Assembly (NCBI GenBank): GCA_947069175.1
Contig: CAMTDV010000022.1
Coordinates: 34,349,476 to 34,413,475 of the forward strand
Direction: 5' to 3'
DNA: 64,000 nt
Source of the DNA: Scalesia atractyloides
Taxonomy: Eukaryota > Streptophyta > Magnoliopsida > Asterales > Asteraceae
Part shown: piece by piece, positions 45,501-56,525 of the stretch
Layout: the number at the start of each line of letters is the position of its first letter
Position numbering within the stretch: position 1 is the stretch's first letter
The notes under the pieces: generated by a model
Databases searched by the model: none
The model's input: only the letters and a program-made list of their open reading frames with translations
What the model was told of the DNA's origin: nothing
Program-made: the position numbers and the translations under genes

Positions 45501-46327
45501 AGAAAATACCGAACCTAAAGCAAACAAAGCTTTGGATTCACTGCAAAATTGACCCATTTCCACTGTCTATAAGAAACATCTATTGGCAATTTAAAAGTGA
45601 AAACAAAAGTTTCCTTTGCACACATCACAACCACCTAAATAAAAACCTGAAAATATGATTCTAAAAAACAACAAAAAGATTCCTCAATGAAAACATCAAT
45701 ATGATGTTTTAAAATTTTCAAAAGTTTTTACATATCACAAAAATATTGTTCAAAAATCAACAAAAACAATACTTTGTTCAAAGGAGTGAAACATATGTTC
45801 TAGTGGTTAAAAACTCTATTTGACCATAGTCAACCACTGTTTACAACATAGAACCACTGATTCATCATCCACGGTTTGACTATAAAGGTTAATTTAAACC
45901 ACTGTATTCATCAAACCGTTGTTTTCTCTTCAAACTCTATTTTTAACCAAACAGTGATTTCAAACATCTGCTTCCATCTAGCTGTTGACCACAGACAATA
46001 GATGTACCAACCAGTATTTACTATTCTAACATTTGTTGATAACAAACATAGTTTTTCAAAATCTATATCAGAGCTTTGCTTTGTTTTGAACAAATAGAGG
46101 CTTGCTACATCACTGAAAAAGTGATAGTTGGCCACATCAGCATCCCTGATAACTAAATCCGAGATAAACCCTTGCCAAACAGAGTTTACATCTACCATTG
46201 AAAAATTCTCAAAATCAAGGCATTTCACAAAGATTTAAACTCCAAAATTGCAATCAACAATCATTGCTTTCAATCAAAAGCTCATCTATTCAAAAGATTT
46301 CTAAAAGGTCATTCATAATCTTTATCC
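45501..46327. other. Spacer of copia III where pol is expected
   Basis: About 830 bp with no protease, integrase or RT motif in any frame. It holds repeated AACCACTG boxes and AAACAGTGATTTCAAACATCT-like short sequences. The antisense frame at 45911-46228 shows no domain. Confidence 0.6.
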
Positions 46328-47967
46328 ATGGCCCTCAATCTCAGATAACACCAAAACTACCTACTATATTTTGTCAAACATGAAAAGAATACAGATTTCC
46401 ATTCCATCATCGACATTCTTAAATCATCAAAATACCATACGATTCTCGCCATCAATGCACCGGTTTATCTAGCTACAGTTCGTGAATTTTGGGCAAATGC
46501 AGACTTTTTACTCAATGACAAAAATCCCCTTCATAATCACGTCAATAATTAAAAGAGAACATGTCTAAATAACTCCACAATATTCAACCTCAATGACATG
46601 GCAGGTATGGAAACTTTCCCAAAAATGATCTTCAAAATGAGTTCATAGAAAGGGGATATGATGCTTAACTGGTTGGAGCAACAATTTTCAAACACACTTC
46701 CCACTAGAAATGATATTCTTTTTCCATACACTTTTAGTTTGCTTGTCTACCAAGACCACTTCTTTTAATGAAATACCCCTAAAAACTTAGTATTTGGAAT
46801 ATGTTATTCTGACAATAACATATTACAAACAATCCCAAAAATAGTTTCTGGTCAGTGACCAACCCACCACTGGGGGACCCACATCAGAATTCTCCACACA
46901 AACAATTTCCATTCACATAAAGAAAAACTAAAAGATAATAGAAAGAATGTTACTTTAGAGGTTAAGATGCCTGAGGAAACTGCTGTAACACAGAGGCAAC
47001 GAACATATGTTATTATTTCCTCACAACAAATGCAAACATCTCCACCTAGATAAACTTCTCACATATCCTCACATTAGGATAATGTTGTGAGCATAGGGGA
47101 ACTAAGTCACATTTGAACATTTCTTCTCAAGCCCCTATCAGGACTACTTATCTTCACTCCACCACTCACAAAAACAATACCTCCTACATTCCCATCATTG
47201 CTTGATACAATTGACAAAACTAACTTGTGCATACCTAGTCCCTCTCAACAACATATCACTGAGAGTATGCCACCATAAGTGACTAGGGCAAGGTTAGAAG
47301 TCATTGCTAGCCCACAAGCAGAGGAGGCTCTTGTGTCCCAAGAGACACTTGAAGGTTTTTCAAGTGAGGCAGCCACTACAATTGTAGAGACAACAGTCTC
47401 ACAGTTGGAGAGTGGATACATAGTTAAGACCTCCTTAAAGGAAACCACTGAAATACAATAGTACACTCTAAAATAGTTGGAAGTCCCAAGTACAAAGATA
47501 AAGGGGCATTTGGTTCAAAACTAAGTACAAGCACCTCTAGTTGGAATTCAAATGATCCAATTTATTTAGGTGTTGGGCTAAGATACCAGGAATTGACGGA
47601 GAGATATGTTGAAGACCTTGGTACAAAATTCAAGAACTCCACCAACCAATGAAGAAATAGCAAAAGAAATGTCGGTTTATGCACAAATGTATCTTCATCT
47701 TCTAAAGCATTTTGTAGAGGCAACACCCAACATGCAAATGGAGCTGATAAGAAATATGATGGATGCGAGATAAAGAAATACTCAAGCAGAGATTAAGGCT
47801 ATTAAAGACCATCTTCTTCAAACCACTAGCAAAACTCCCATTCACCCCCAAATACATAGATGATGCCAAAAAGGGGGAGAGTGATGGAAAGAGAAAGCTT
47901 CCACCTCTAGTTAAGAAAGCCCCAAAGAGGCCTGATACTTCTGAAGCCAAAAAGGCTAAACAAGAAG

Positions 47968-48215
47968 TGTTAGTGCATATTTTGTGTATCTGCCACTATG
48001 AGAATAGGCTAGATAGAGCGTTTGTTGAATATTGTACAGTTTAGACAGAGATTCGAACACATGACATGACTGTAGAGGATGAACACACATCTGTACGGAT
48101 GAAGCTCATCCACATGGTTGAAGCTCATCCGTTCGAACCAGAACTCATCCGCATGAATCAGCATAATTCGTTCAAAAATCATTTCATCCGCACGAAAGAT
48201 AGACATTCACACGAA
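47968..48215 (+). repeat. Left LTR of the nested element, truncated
   Basis: Matches 49532-49750: GTTAGTGCATATTTTGTG, GCTAGATAGAGCGT, AGACAGAGATTCGAACACAT and CATCTGTACGGATGAAGCTC. It lacks the R/U5 part including the CTTGAACTTACA end. Confidence 0.8.
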
Positions 48216-49531
48216 TGTACCTTTCTTATCCGCATTTTTTTATCGTGGTGATGAGACGAGTGTCCAGAAAAAATTTGGTGATTTTTACAAGATTTAACGT
48301 CAAATGCGGGCTGTTCGGGGACATCGTCGGAGGCTTCAGAGAATAGATATTATGATGAGATCAAAAAGTCTTGAAGTTAGTGGGGTAGTCATGGATTCCT
48401 ATGCAAAATGTTTATCCTATGGGTAAAATGACTATTAACGGGCCAAAATGTAAAATCCGCATTGATTAAAAACTGACTTTTGTAGAGCAAAATGTCATAT
48501 TTGAGTTTTTCAGAGTTTAGAAATACCAAAATTTGCAAAAATAAGGGGGAATAAAAATTTCGTTACTATATATGGAAATCCGGCATTTTTAATATTCAAA
48601 CATGCAACAGTATTGGGGTGGTTCCAACTTCAGATTGTCCGAGGATACATACGATTTGGATTCATTAGTTCGTGATCATAGGAAGTTTGGATTCTTCAAA
48701 TTGTGACTAGATTGATGTCTTAGTGTTTGAGTCCCGAGTCTTCACAAAACTAGGATAGCAGGATTAGCGTTAGGAGATGCATTAGTATCGTTGATACTTA
48801 AAAGATATCACAGTTTTGTGATAGTCTAACGTGTCAGAATGGTTAATCTTCGAGCAGATGAGTTATTTTCTAGACTAACCGCCGGGGAGTGATGATGTTT
48901 GTTGATTAAGTTGCTACCGCGACTAACGAAGAAGACTATACATCTGTTATTGCGACAGAAGAGGAAGAATGTGAATCTGATCGTGGACGAATAATTTTTT
49001 AGATCACAGTGTGTTACTAGATGATTTGTTATCCGATGAAGATTTACATATTATGGAGATTATCGTTTACATTGATCAAACATTCAGGAGTGTGCTTAAA
49101 GGTGATTACGGAAAATGGGATTTCAGATTTTTGTGGGTGTTCATAGACTTGAAGTTTACCGGTGTGGTAATTTGAAGTTTCTATCAATTGTCGGTTGGGT
49201 TTTTGAAGATTAAGAAATTAAGCTAAAATGGTAGATCAAAAATAGAACACGGATGTGAATAATGTCGAAACGGAGAAACTGCATAGATTAATTTCAAGTT
49301 GGTGACTATTTGTGAAGATTGCAGTTAAGCAAATAAGAGGAGGTCGGGAATCGGGCAAACAAAGACCTGAAATTTCATTTCAAGGGGAACTTATTGAAGT
49401 TAATGCAAACCCAAATCATCAAATAAGGGGAATTATCGTATCATCAATTACTTGATTGAAGTTGCAGAATATTCAAACACGGCCCTCATATTTGAAGATC
49501 AAGATTCGACAGTAACGTACAAGGGGGAAAT
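48216..49531 (+). other. Internal region of the nested element
   Basis: No open frame worth calling. Purine-rich boxes recur: AATAAGGGGGAATAA (48540), AAATAAGAGGAGG (about 49333), TTTCAAGGGGAAC (about 49378), AAATAAGGGGAATT (about 49420), and the last one ACAAGGGGGAAAT (49520) directly before the LTR. Confidence 0.6.
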
Positions 49532-49963
49532 TGTTAGTGCATATTTTGTGTGTTCGCTACTGTAAAAATATGCTAGATAGAGCGTATGTTGAATATTGTA
49601 TAGTTTAGACAGAGATTCGAACACATGACATGATTGGAGAGGATGAAGACACATCGGTACAGATGAAGCTCATCCGCACGGATAAAGCTCATCCGTACAG
49701 ACAAACTCATTCGTGCGAACCTGTTCATCCTCACCAAACAACATGTCTATATACAGTGTCGTGTGTTCAAAGTTGTTAAGTTTTGGACTTTAGAGGGGAA
49801 ATGCAGTAGAGATGTGTTGATGCTCTTTCTAGCTTGTAAATGATGTATAATCTTTCGGTATGAATGGAATCATTAGACTTATGACTAATCTAAAGATAAT
49901 TCTACCGAATTAGTTCTATCATATCCAAACTTCCATCTAAACCCACTGGATCTTGAACTTACA
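49532..49963 (+). repeat. Right LTR of the nested element, 432 bp
   Basis: TGTTAGTGCATATT ... GAACTTACA, preceded by the polypurine tract ACAAGGGGGAAAT and followed by the TSD. U3 contains CATCCGCACGGAT and CATCCGTACAGAC motifs, a palindrome type different from that of copia I/II. Confidence 0.88.
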
Positions 49964-51651
49964 AGAAGCAATTGAAAATGGAAAGGGGAAAGATATAAGG
50001 GAAGCAAAGGAGATGTTGACAGTGCAAGAGATCATTAAAAGAAAAACAATTAAAGACAATCAAGGCTCATCAACAGAGGTTTCCCAAAGCATTGTCTCAA
50101 CAAAACCAACATTAACCACCCAAACCACTTCTTCCATTGCCCAAACATATGTTGGCACTACAAAAGTGACGACAGATGTTACACCTACACTTCCACCAAC
50201 ACAAAAGACTCCTAAAGGTCTTCTCATCAAAATAAAAGTACCCACAAAAATCCAATTACCGCCAACAAAAACACACATATCTAAAACCAGATCCAGAAGA
50301 GCCAAATTCATTATCCAAGATGATGATGAAGAAATACCTGATTCATCACCATCAAAACCACTACTACCACAACATCTTCCACAACCACCACATCTATTTC
50401 ATCAAGCTTACCATCAACCACCACAAAAATAACCATCTACTCACACCCATCGAAATTAGAGAATGTACCACAAGAGATACAATCTTTCTATTCCACAAAA
50501 GACCCAGAACAACTCGCCTTCCTATCTTCGCATAATCTTCTAAAGACTGCAAATGTAAAAGAATATCTGAGCTAAAGCTTAAACAGCAAGAAGAGATTGC
50601 ACTAGAAAGAAGCAAAGGGAAAGGGAGGCTCAACAGATTCTTTCTAAAGTGTTCACTAAAGTGAACATCTTAGAAGATTTGGCCAAGGATGTTAGCAAAC
50701 AGGCTTCACAAGGCCATGTAACTGATCCTAATATCATAAGAGCACCAAGGGAAGATTACATGGAATATATATAATGAAGAACAAGCCTTATAATGCAACA
50801 AGAGCCCAATTCACTAGATGGTCTACAAAAGGCCTTCTAGAAGAAATTTTGGGGAATGAGAAGATTAAACCAATCCTAATATCAAACATGCTCCTCCCAA
50901 CTAGAGAGTAGGAAAAAAAAACCTATTGGCAAAGAGGCACTCTAATTGAAGAGAATGAAGGAGGAGACGGTAGAAGCCAAATTTGGCTCTAAGCAATCAA
51001 TGGCCAGATGGGATGAGCCAAATATTAAAGAAAATTACTAGAAACTTGAAGCTTTAAGAACAAAAGATCACTCAGCCCCCAAAAGGCCAAATTGTGAAGA
51101 AGTTGACTTCCCTATCAGTTCTCTGGTTGATCCCTCAGAGCGTCCCACTTCAAAGAATATATCTTCAGCTATTAAAAGGTACCTTAAAAGGAAAAAAGAG
51201 ATGTCTACGGAAGACATGAAGATGTATGAAGATAAAATAAGGAAGGAAGGAATCAGAAATGAATTGAAATATGGCCATCCAGATACAAAGCCAGAAAAAC
51301 TGCTTGGTCAAGTCTTGGGAAAACAATATCTCTCAACTCATTAAATAACATCTGCCCTAAGAAATCCATCCAGCTCCAAAGCTCTAAAAGGGCATCTGAT
51401 AGAACAAGCCATGAATTAACAATAGTCAGAGCTAATGTAGAAGTAAAAAAGATCTCAATGAATAGTGCCTTTGGGCTTAATGAAGAAGATCTGTAAGACC
51501 TAATAAGTCTTCCACTTGAAAGGAATACAGATGATTCCCTCTCTAAAAAGTTTAAGCTTGAGTTCAAAAGCCAAATCACGGAGAAGTTGATGAAGAATAA
51601 AATTTGATCTAATAAACATCTGTTTTGGCATCATTTGTTCTAGGAGAAGAT

Positions 51652-52325
51652 TGTTAGACCTACAAAAGAAAGTATGATATTCAAAAGCCAAAACCTGACC
51701 TACTGATCAAGTAATAAGCAGTAGATGAAGCATTCTCCTTCCAAAGATAGTGAATCTTGAACAGCAATTAGAACATCTGTTGAAGACATGCTAACATTTG
51801 TTCAAGCCGTGGAACCACTTTTGAAGAAGAACCAAGCACTAGTCAAATGGCCAAAGCCCTATTGAAGCAAAGCTAACATCGGTTTAAAGATAAGAGGTTC
51901 CATCAATACAATAATACTAGCTTTGTAACAGACTTTTCATGTACTACATCAGAAGTTAGATTTCCACGGATGTTTGCTAACATCTGTGGAATCTTTATTG
52001 TTAGTAATGTTAGATGTCACTATCAGGGTGATGTCAACTGATTGCAAACACATATTTTGTACTTAGTATAAATAGATCTCACATGTTAGAGATCTATTCA
52101 TTACTCACCACATTCTCTTTTGTACGAACACATTTGTGAGTGATCAAGCTGAGGGGGAGATTGTATAAAAATCACATTGTAATTGAAATTATTTGAATCT
52201 CAATAGAATACGGTTATTGATATATCTCTCTATTTATATGTTTATTTCATTACTTGCATTACAATTTATAGATTGTTTATTCTTTGTTTGATTAAAACTA
52301 CAAGTATTAAAAGTCAGATCTTACA
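51652..52325 (+). repeat. 3' LTR of copia III, 674 bp
   Basis: Follows the purine-rich CTAGGAGAAGAT, starts TGTTAGACCTAC and ends CAGATCTTACA before the TSD AAGCT. TATAAATA at 52067-52074. It differs from the 5' LTR by substitutions and indels, including one short insertion near 52240-52290. Confidence 0.9.
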
Positions 52326-52350
52326 AAGCTAAATGCCACAAAAACAAATT

Positions 52351-52792
52351 TGTTGGTGCACAATGTCTATTGCCTACGTCTAGGATATGTCGGTCGCGTA
52401 AATAGGGCTTATATTTGTCAAAAGTTTAGTTTGTTAAGCTTGTTAGTTGGCTCATACGAGTGAGCATTTATGTGGCTCGTACGAGTGACACCTTTTCACT
52501 CGTATGAAGCACCACTCGTACGAGTTAGCACCCACTCCTTGTGCAGCCATGTTGGCCTATATATAGTGGAGCTTGGGTGTTGTGTCGATAGTTGTTCAAG
52601 TGTGACTGAGGTGAAGCCCTGTCAGTCTGTTTACGCGTCTGTAACTTTCCACGTTTATTAATAGAAGAAGTAACGATGTTTAAGCAGCATATTCTATGTT
52701 CGTTTGTCAAACTCTCTAGCAATGAATTTCGCCTCTGTTAGTTGAGTCAAGTCGGTCCGGTGCTCACGGAGGAGAGCCGATCCTCTTTCACA
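52351..52792 (+). repeat. Solo LTR of the copia II family, 442 bp
   Basis: TGTTGGTGCACAATGTC ... CCTCTTTCACA with perfect TSD AAATT at 52346-52350 and 52793-52797. Opposite orientation to copia II. It keeps the GCTCGTACGAG palindromes (52440-52525) and a TATATATA box at 52558-52565. It lies only 20 bp from the end of copia III, in the same older sequence. The small frames on both strands here are not genes. Confidence 0.94.
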
Positions 52793-52797
52793 AAATT

Positions 52798-53264
52798 TAA
52801 TGATATCTGCAAAGTGGCACCATAAAGCTAAAATAGTGACATAAAAACTAAATGTATGTGCCAAATAAACATCACATACACAAATTACAACTAAAATTTA
52901 AATTAGTCACACAAAACCAAAATGATATAAAAGATGTGTGGTACTACTCTTTTTATTGTCAACTTATTGGAGTGCTAGTGAAAAGAAATTTTATCCAACT
53001 AATTCATAACTATAAAGTTCTACTTATAAAATAACTAAAAAGTAAATCATGTTAAACCCTAAATCCCTTATTCACTAGGTTATAGTCCCTTACATTATAT
53101 GATCTAAATAATGAATTTTTTTCATTAGTTTTTATTTTAATTTATAAATAAAAGTTGTATATGAATAAGATAATTATGTATAAAATCTAAATTACAATAT
53201 ACACTTTTCCAATTAAAGCTACAACTCTTTAAGTTGATTGAACAGTTTTATGTATAAACCCCCA
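52798..53264. other. AT-rich sequence, no gene
   Basis: The first ~80 bp continue the older sequence seen at 39660-39898 (GTGGCACC, AAAGCTAAA boxes). The rest is AT-rich with nothing recognisable. Confidence 0.5.
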
Positions 53265-53677
53265 CCCCTTCAAAAAGAACACTAGTTATTACGAGAACAC
53301 TAGTTATTACGAGAACAAAAAGAACAACTCTAAATCACTAAATTTAGGGACTTAAAGTTCATATTTTTTAGATTTTATGTTTCTTACATTCACATATATA
53401 TATACACACACACACACATAAAAAACAATATATCTTTACCTACACACAGCTTACATATATGTAGGTAATTCAATCTACAGATAACCTACATATGTGTAGT
53501 TATATAAAAACTGAAAATTTTTTATCTTTTGTTTTGAATTATAGTGTGAGAAACAATTAATCTTACATTTGTAAAATTTTCATTTACTTTTTAGGTTTGT
53601 AGGATTGGAAAAATGGGTGATTCGTTGTGTTCTACGTGTTCTCGCAATATCTAGTGTTTTGCATAGAACCTTCCCAT
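53265..53677. mobile_element. MITE candidate with ~45-bp inverted ends
   Basis: The left end CCTTCAAAAAGAACACTAG...ACGAGAACAAAAAGAAC is mirrored at the right, whose reverse complement reads GGTTCTATGCAAAACACTAG...GCGAGAACACGTAGAAC. The left end also carries a direct duplication of AACACTAGTTATTACGAG (53279 and 53297). Interior includes TATATACACACACA (53398-53420). TA-rich flanks; TSD not resolved. Confidence 0.55.
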
Positions 53678-54950
53678 ATATATATATACACACACACCGA
53701 CTACTCAAACTTCGGCCGGCTGGTTCTACCAACCAAGAAATGAGACAGAGATGTTGGTGATGGTGATGATGGTGACGGTTGAAGGCGTTAATGGTGGTAC
53801 TTAAGGTGAACGACAATGGGATGATGGTGTCGAAAAATGGTGGTTGCCGATGTTGCCGCAGGTGGTGCTCGACGATATCGAATGTGGGTTTGGTGATAAC
53901 GTTAGCAATGGTCACGGTGAGGACCATAAACAAAGGTTGTTCCGGTGGTGATGATCGTGAGAAACTCCGGTGCTCAGAAGCAGTGATGGATGATGATGAT
54001 GGTGATGTTTCTTGTGGGCGTAGGATGGATATGGTGGTTCCGGTAGTGTGTCGAAGTAACAAAGTGGTTATCAGTGCTGTTGTTAAGTAGGTTATACAAA
54101 GATGAAGATGGATGGTGGTTCATGGTGATGTTGATGGTGGGGTTATATGATAGGTGGTAAGGGTATATGCATATGTATATATTTTGTTTTTAGTGTTAAG
54201 AGTATTTTGGTAATTTCATAAAAAACTACTAAGAAAATCTAACAGAGTTTGTCTTTTGGACTCAAGAAGTTAAGATTAGAAATAACTGGGATTCAAATCA
54301 AGAAAAGTTTGAGTTTTAGAATCAAGTAGTTAAAACGGCTAAACCACAAGGAGTCAAAAAGGACTTTACTCCTTACTTTAATAAAAGATATGCAGAAAAC
54401 TAATGACCATTAGACCAAGAACCGAAGAACACGGAACAATATTCGCAACGGGCAAGACTGAAACCCAAAAACTAGAATCGGATTATGAAACAAGAAATCA
54501 TAACCAGAAGTGCTAAACAAGAAATCATTAACGATTCCACTTCCCAACCAACGTTTCCAATACTTTTGCCTTGTTACTTTACGTGATTTCCTCCTCATCC
54601 AATGCTGGTTAGTCTAATCTGGTTAAGCAGCCCAAGACCCTAGCCCAATACTTGTACTAAATATAAATTTTGTTTTCAAACGGGGCCTCTATTTTTTGAG
54701 GCCCTAGGCTCTTGCTTTGCATGTCAACACTGATGAGCATACCCTGATTAGTAACTATAAAAATGGTATAATACACTTAGTAAAGCTTTATCATAAACAT
54801 GTAATTTTGTTGGTTAGGTGTATTATATTAAAAACCTATTTCAAAGGGGTCGCAATTTTACTAAGAATCTTGAAATTTAAATCTTACAGAACCATCCATA
54901 TGAATTTATAATAAGAAACATGGAAATTTAAAACCAAAAAATTGGTATCA
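53678..54950. other. Intergenic region with GGTGAT-rich patch
   Basis: 53750-54160 is GGT/GAT-rich on the plus strand and open in two frames on opposite strands (53779-54090 + and 53580-54062 -). Neither shows a domain, and the composition explains the open frames. 54160-54950 is AT-rich. 54220-54350 has boxes (AATCTAACAGAGTT, AAACCACAAGGAGTC) like the ends of MULE-type repeats, but no partner end was found. Confidence 0.5.
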
Positions 54951-54959
54951 TTTTAGGTA

Positions 54960-56254
54960 GAGTTAAATGCTTGTTGGTTCTGTGGTTTACGAAAATTGCA
55001 GACTTGGTCCCAATGGTTCACTAATTACATGAGTTGGTCCTAATAGTTGTAATTTTTGCACACGGGTGGTCCTTACCATGGATGACCATTAAAATATTCA
55101 GTTAAGTGTGAGTGAAATGTCCAAAATACCCTTGTCCATTTAATATACAATTAAAAAAACCTTAAACAAAATTTATTTAAAATAAAACAAAATATCAATT
55201 TCTGCCCACTCTTTAACTAAAGTCCCAACCCTATTTCCCTTTCAGCAACCACAACCCAACCACCACATTACCCCCTTCTACCATTTCAGCAACCACCCTT
55301 TAATAACCTTCATTCACCACAAAAACCATAGTCAACCATCACCTCCAGGAGACTAGGTAACCTACCCATCCCCTACGCTACCGCTAAAACTAAAGAATCA
55401 AGAAACACAGCCATCGTCGACGGCAGCAGCGGTGGTGAGTGGAGTAGAATTTGACAGATCCCGCGACGGCAGCAGCGGTGGTAGGTGGTTTCTGGCGGCA
55501 GAAGGCGAGGGAGATGACGGTGCTGGATATGACGGTGCCAGAGACGGCAACCATTGAAGCAAAAATTGAAGAGGACGGCAACCATTAAATAGTTTGTTCT
55601 ACAAGATTAACGACAATCGTGGTCAACAAGAACGAAGCGGTGTTGATTTCCGGTGGTGGTTCACAGTGGTGTTCGGGGGTGGAGGTTGTTGTGGGAGGTT
55701 GATAGTGGAGATTGTTATGGTTGGTTGGCAGTGGTTTTGGTGGGTGTTAAGGGTGGTTGGTGTTCAGTGGTGGAGGAGGGGAGACGGTGGTTATGGTGCA
55801 CGATGGTGGAGGTAGGAGACGGTGGTGGAGGTGGTTGTGGTGGGGGAGACGGTGGTGGAGGTGGGTTGACGGTTGTGGATGAGGTGGGACGACGGTGGTG
55901 GGTGTTTTCTGGTGGTGATGGATGTTAGGTGATGGTGGGTGTTTTCTGGTGGTGATGGGTGTTCGGTGATGGTGGAGGGGAGACAGTGACAGGGAAGAAG
56001 ATGATGGATGGGGTGGGCCTTTGTTTTATTTATTTCTTTTTACTTTTTTTAAAAATTGTTTAATGTTTAATTCTAACCTTAAGGGTAATTTGGTCATTTA
56101 CAAAGACTTAACTAAGAAATCTAACGCATGTTTGTGTTAAGGACCACCCGAGTGCAAAAATTACAACTACTGGGACCAAGTGTGTAATTAATGAACCATT
56201 GGGACAAAATCTGCAATTTTCGCAAACCACAAGAACTAACCAAGCATTTAACTC
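54960..56254. mobile_element. Mutator-like element, 1.3 kb, possible Pack-MULE
   Basis: Long terminal inverted repeats (roughly 54960-55145 and 56065-56254) start GAGTTAAATGC and share TTGCGAAAATTGCAGA-type and GTTGTAATTTTTGCAC blocks. They are flanked by a perfect 9-bp TSD TTTTAGGTA (54951-54959 and 56255-56263), diagnostic of the Mutator superfamily. No transposase is encoded. The middle (55380-55990) is GC-richer than its surroundings, with GGCAGCAGCGGTGG duplicated (55421 and 55468) and long GGTGGTGG runs. This is what captured host sequence or expanded low-complexity filler would look like. Source unknown. Confidence 0.88.
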
Positions 56255-56263
56255 TTTTAGGTA

Positions 56264-56525
56264 CAGTAGCTACGAAATCTGATGGATCATAAGGAGTATT
56301 GTATTCATCATTGTTAAAAATGGTCCTTTAAAGTTTAAGTTCAACATGACACAAATGACAATAAATTCAACATGACACAGATGACAAGTGACTTCTCGAT
56401 AAATGTGAAGTAGTCATTTATTTAACTTTATTATTATATTATTATTATATTATTATATATATTATTATTATTATTATATTATAAATTTATTATTATATCA
56501 CACGACCACCAAATAACGGAAACCT
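56264..56525. other. Downstream flank of the P450 pseudogene
   Basis: AT-rich with a TTATTATTA microsatellite at 56425-56495 and a repeated TTCAACATGACACA box (56340 and 56367). No clear polyadenylation signal can be singled out in such AT-rich sequence. Confidence 0.6.

Larger units (their letters stand above)
47968..49963 (+). mobile_element. Non-autonomous LTR element, 2.0 kb, nested in copia III
   Basis: Perfect TSD AGAAG at 47963-47967 and 49964-49968. It starts TGTTAGTGCATATTTTGTG and ends CTTGAACTTACA. The right LTR (49532-49963) is complete. The left LTR matches it for about 250 bp and then diverges, so it is truncated. The internal part (48250-49531) has no gene but several polypurine-like boxes. 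It interrupts the second ORF of copia III, which resumes exactly at the TSD. Confidence 0.88.
46328..51607 (+). pseudogene. Second long ORF of copia III, function unknown
   Basis: A decayed coding region of about 3.3 kb, once the nested element is removed. It starts MALNLR at 46328 and continues in shifted frames: FHSIIDILKSSKYHTILAIN, APVYLATVREFWANADFLL. Further segments: FPKMIFKM; a Thr/Ser/Glu-rich part at 47230-47460 (VTRARLEVIASPQAEEALVS); AEIKAIKDHLLQTTS; KGKDIREAKEMLTVQEIIK; a Thr/Pro-rich part at 50060-50330 ending RRAKFIIQDDDEEIPDSS; and a charged C-terminal part to the stop at 51605-51607 (NSAFGLNEEDL). No catalytic motif is seen. From memory, composite genomes have similar proteins labelled 'longin-like'; I do not rely on that name. 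Position before the 3' LTR is that of the env-like ORF of Sireviruses. Confidence 0.6.
39899..52325 (+). mobile_element. Copia-type element without pol (copia III)
   Basis: 12.4 kb including two later insertions. The LTRs are 39899-40587 and 51652-52325, and a perfect TSD AAGCT lies at 39894-39898 and 52326-52330. A primer-binding site for initiator-methionine tRNA follows the 5' LTR. Inside are a decayed gag with UBN2 domain and two zinc knuckles (about 40740-45500), a noncoding stretch, and a second long decayed ORF (46328-51607). I found no protease, integrase, RT or RNase H motif. The structure suggests a non-autonomous relative of an element that carried the second ORF after pol. Confidence 0.85.

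Noticed and set aside
50060..50311. Antisense frame over the Thr/Pro-rich part of the second ORF
   Set aside because: Shadow of the plus-strand coding sequence.
53580..54090. Opposed open frames of 103 and 160 codons
   Set aside because: GGTGAT-rich composition, mutually overlapping, no domain, and one runs into a TATATA microsatellite and a MITE end.
55373..55928. Gly/Val/Trp-rich and Pro/Cys-rich frames on both strands
   Set aside because: GGTGG-rich low-complexity cargo of the Mutator-like element keeps several frames open by composition.
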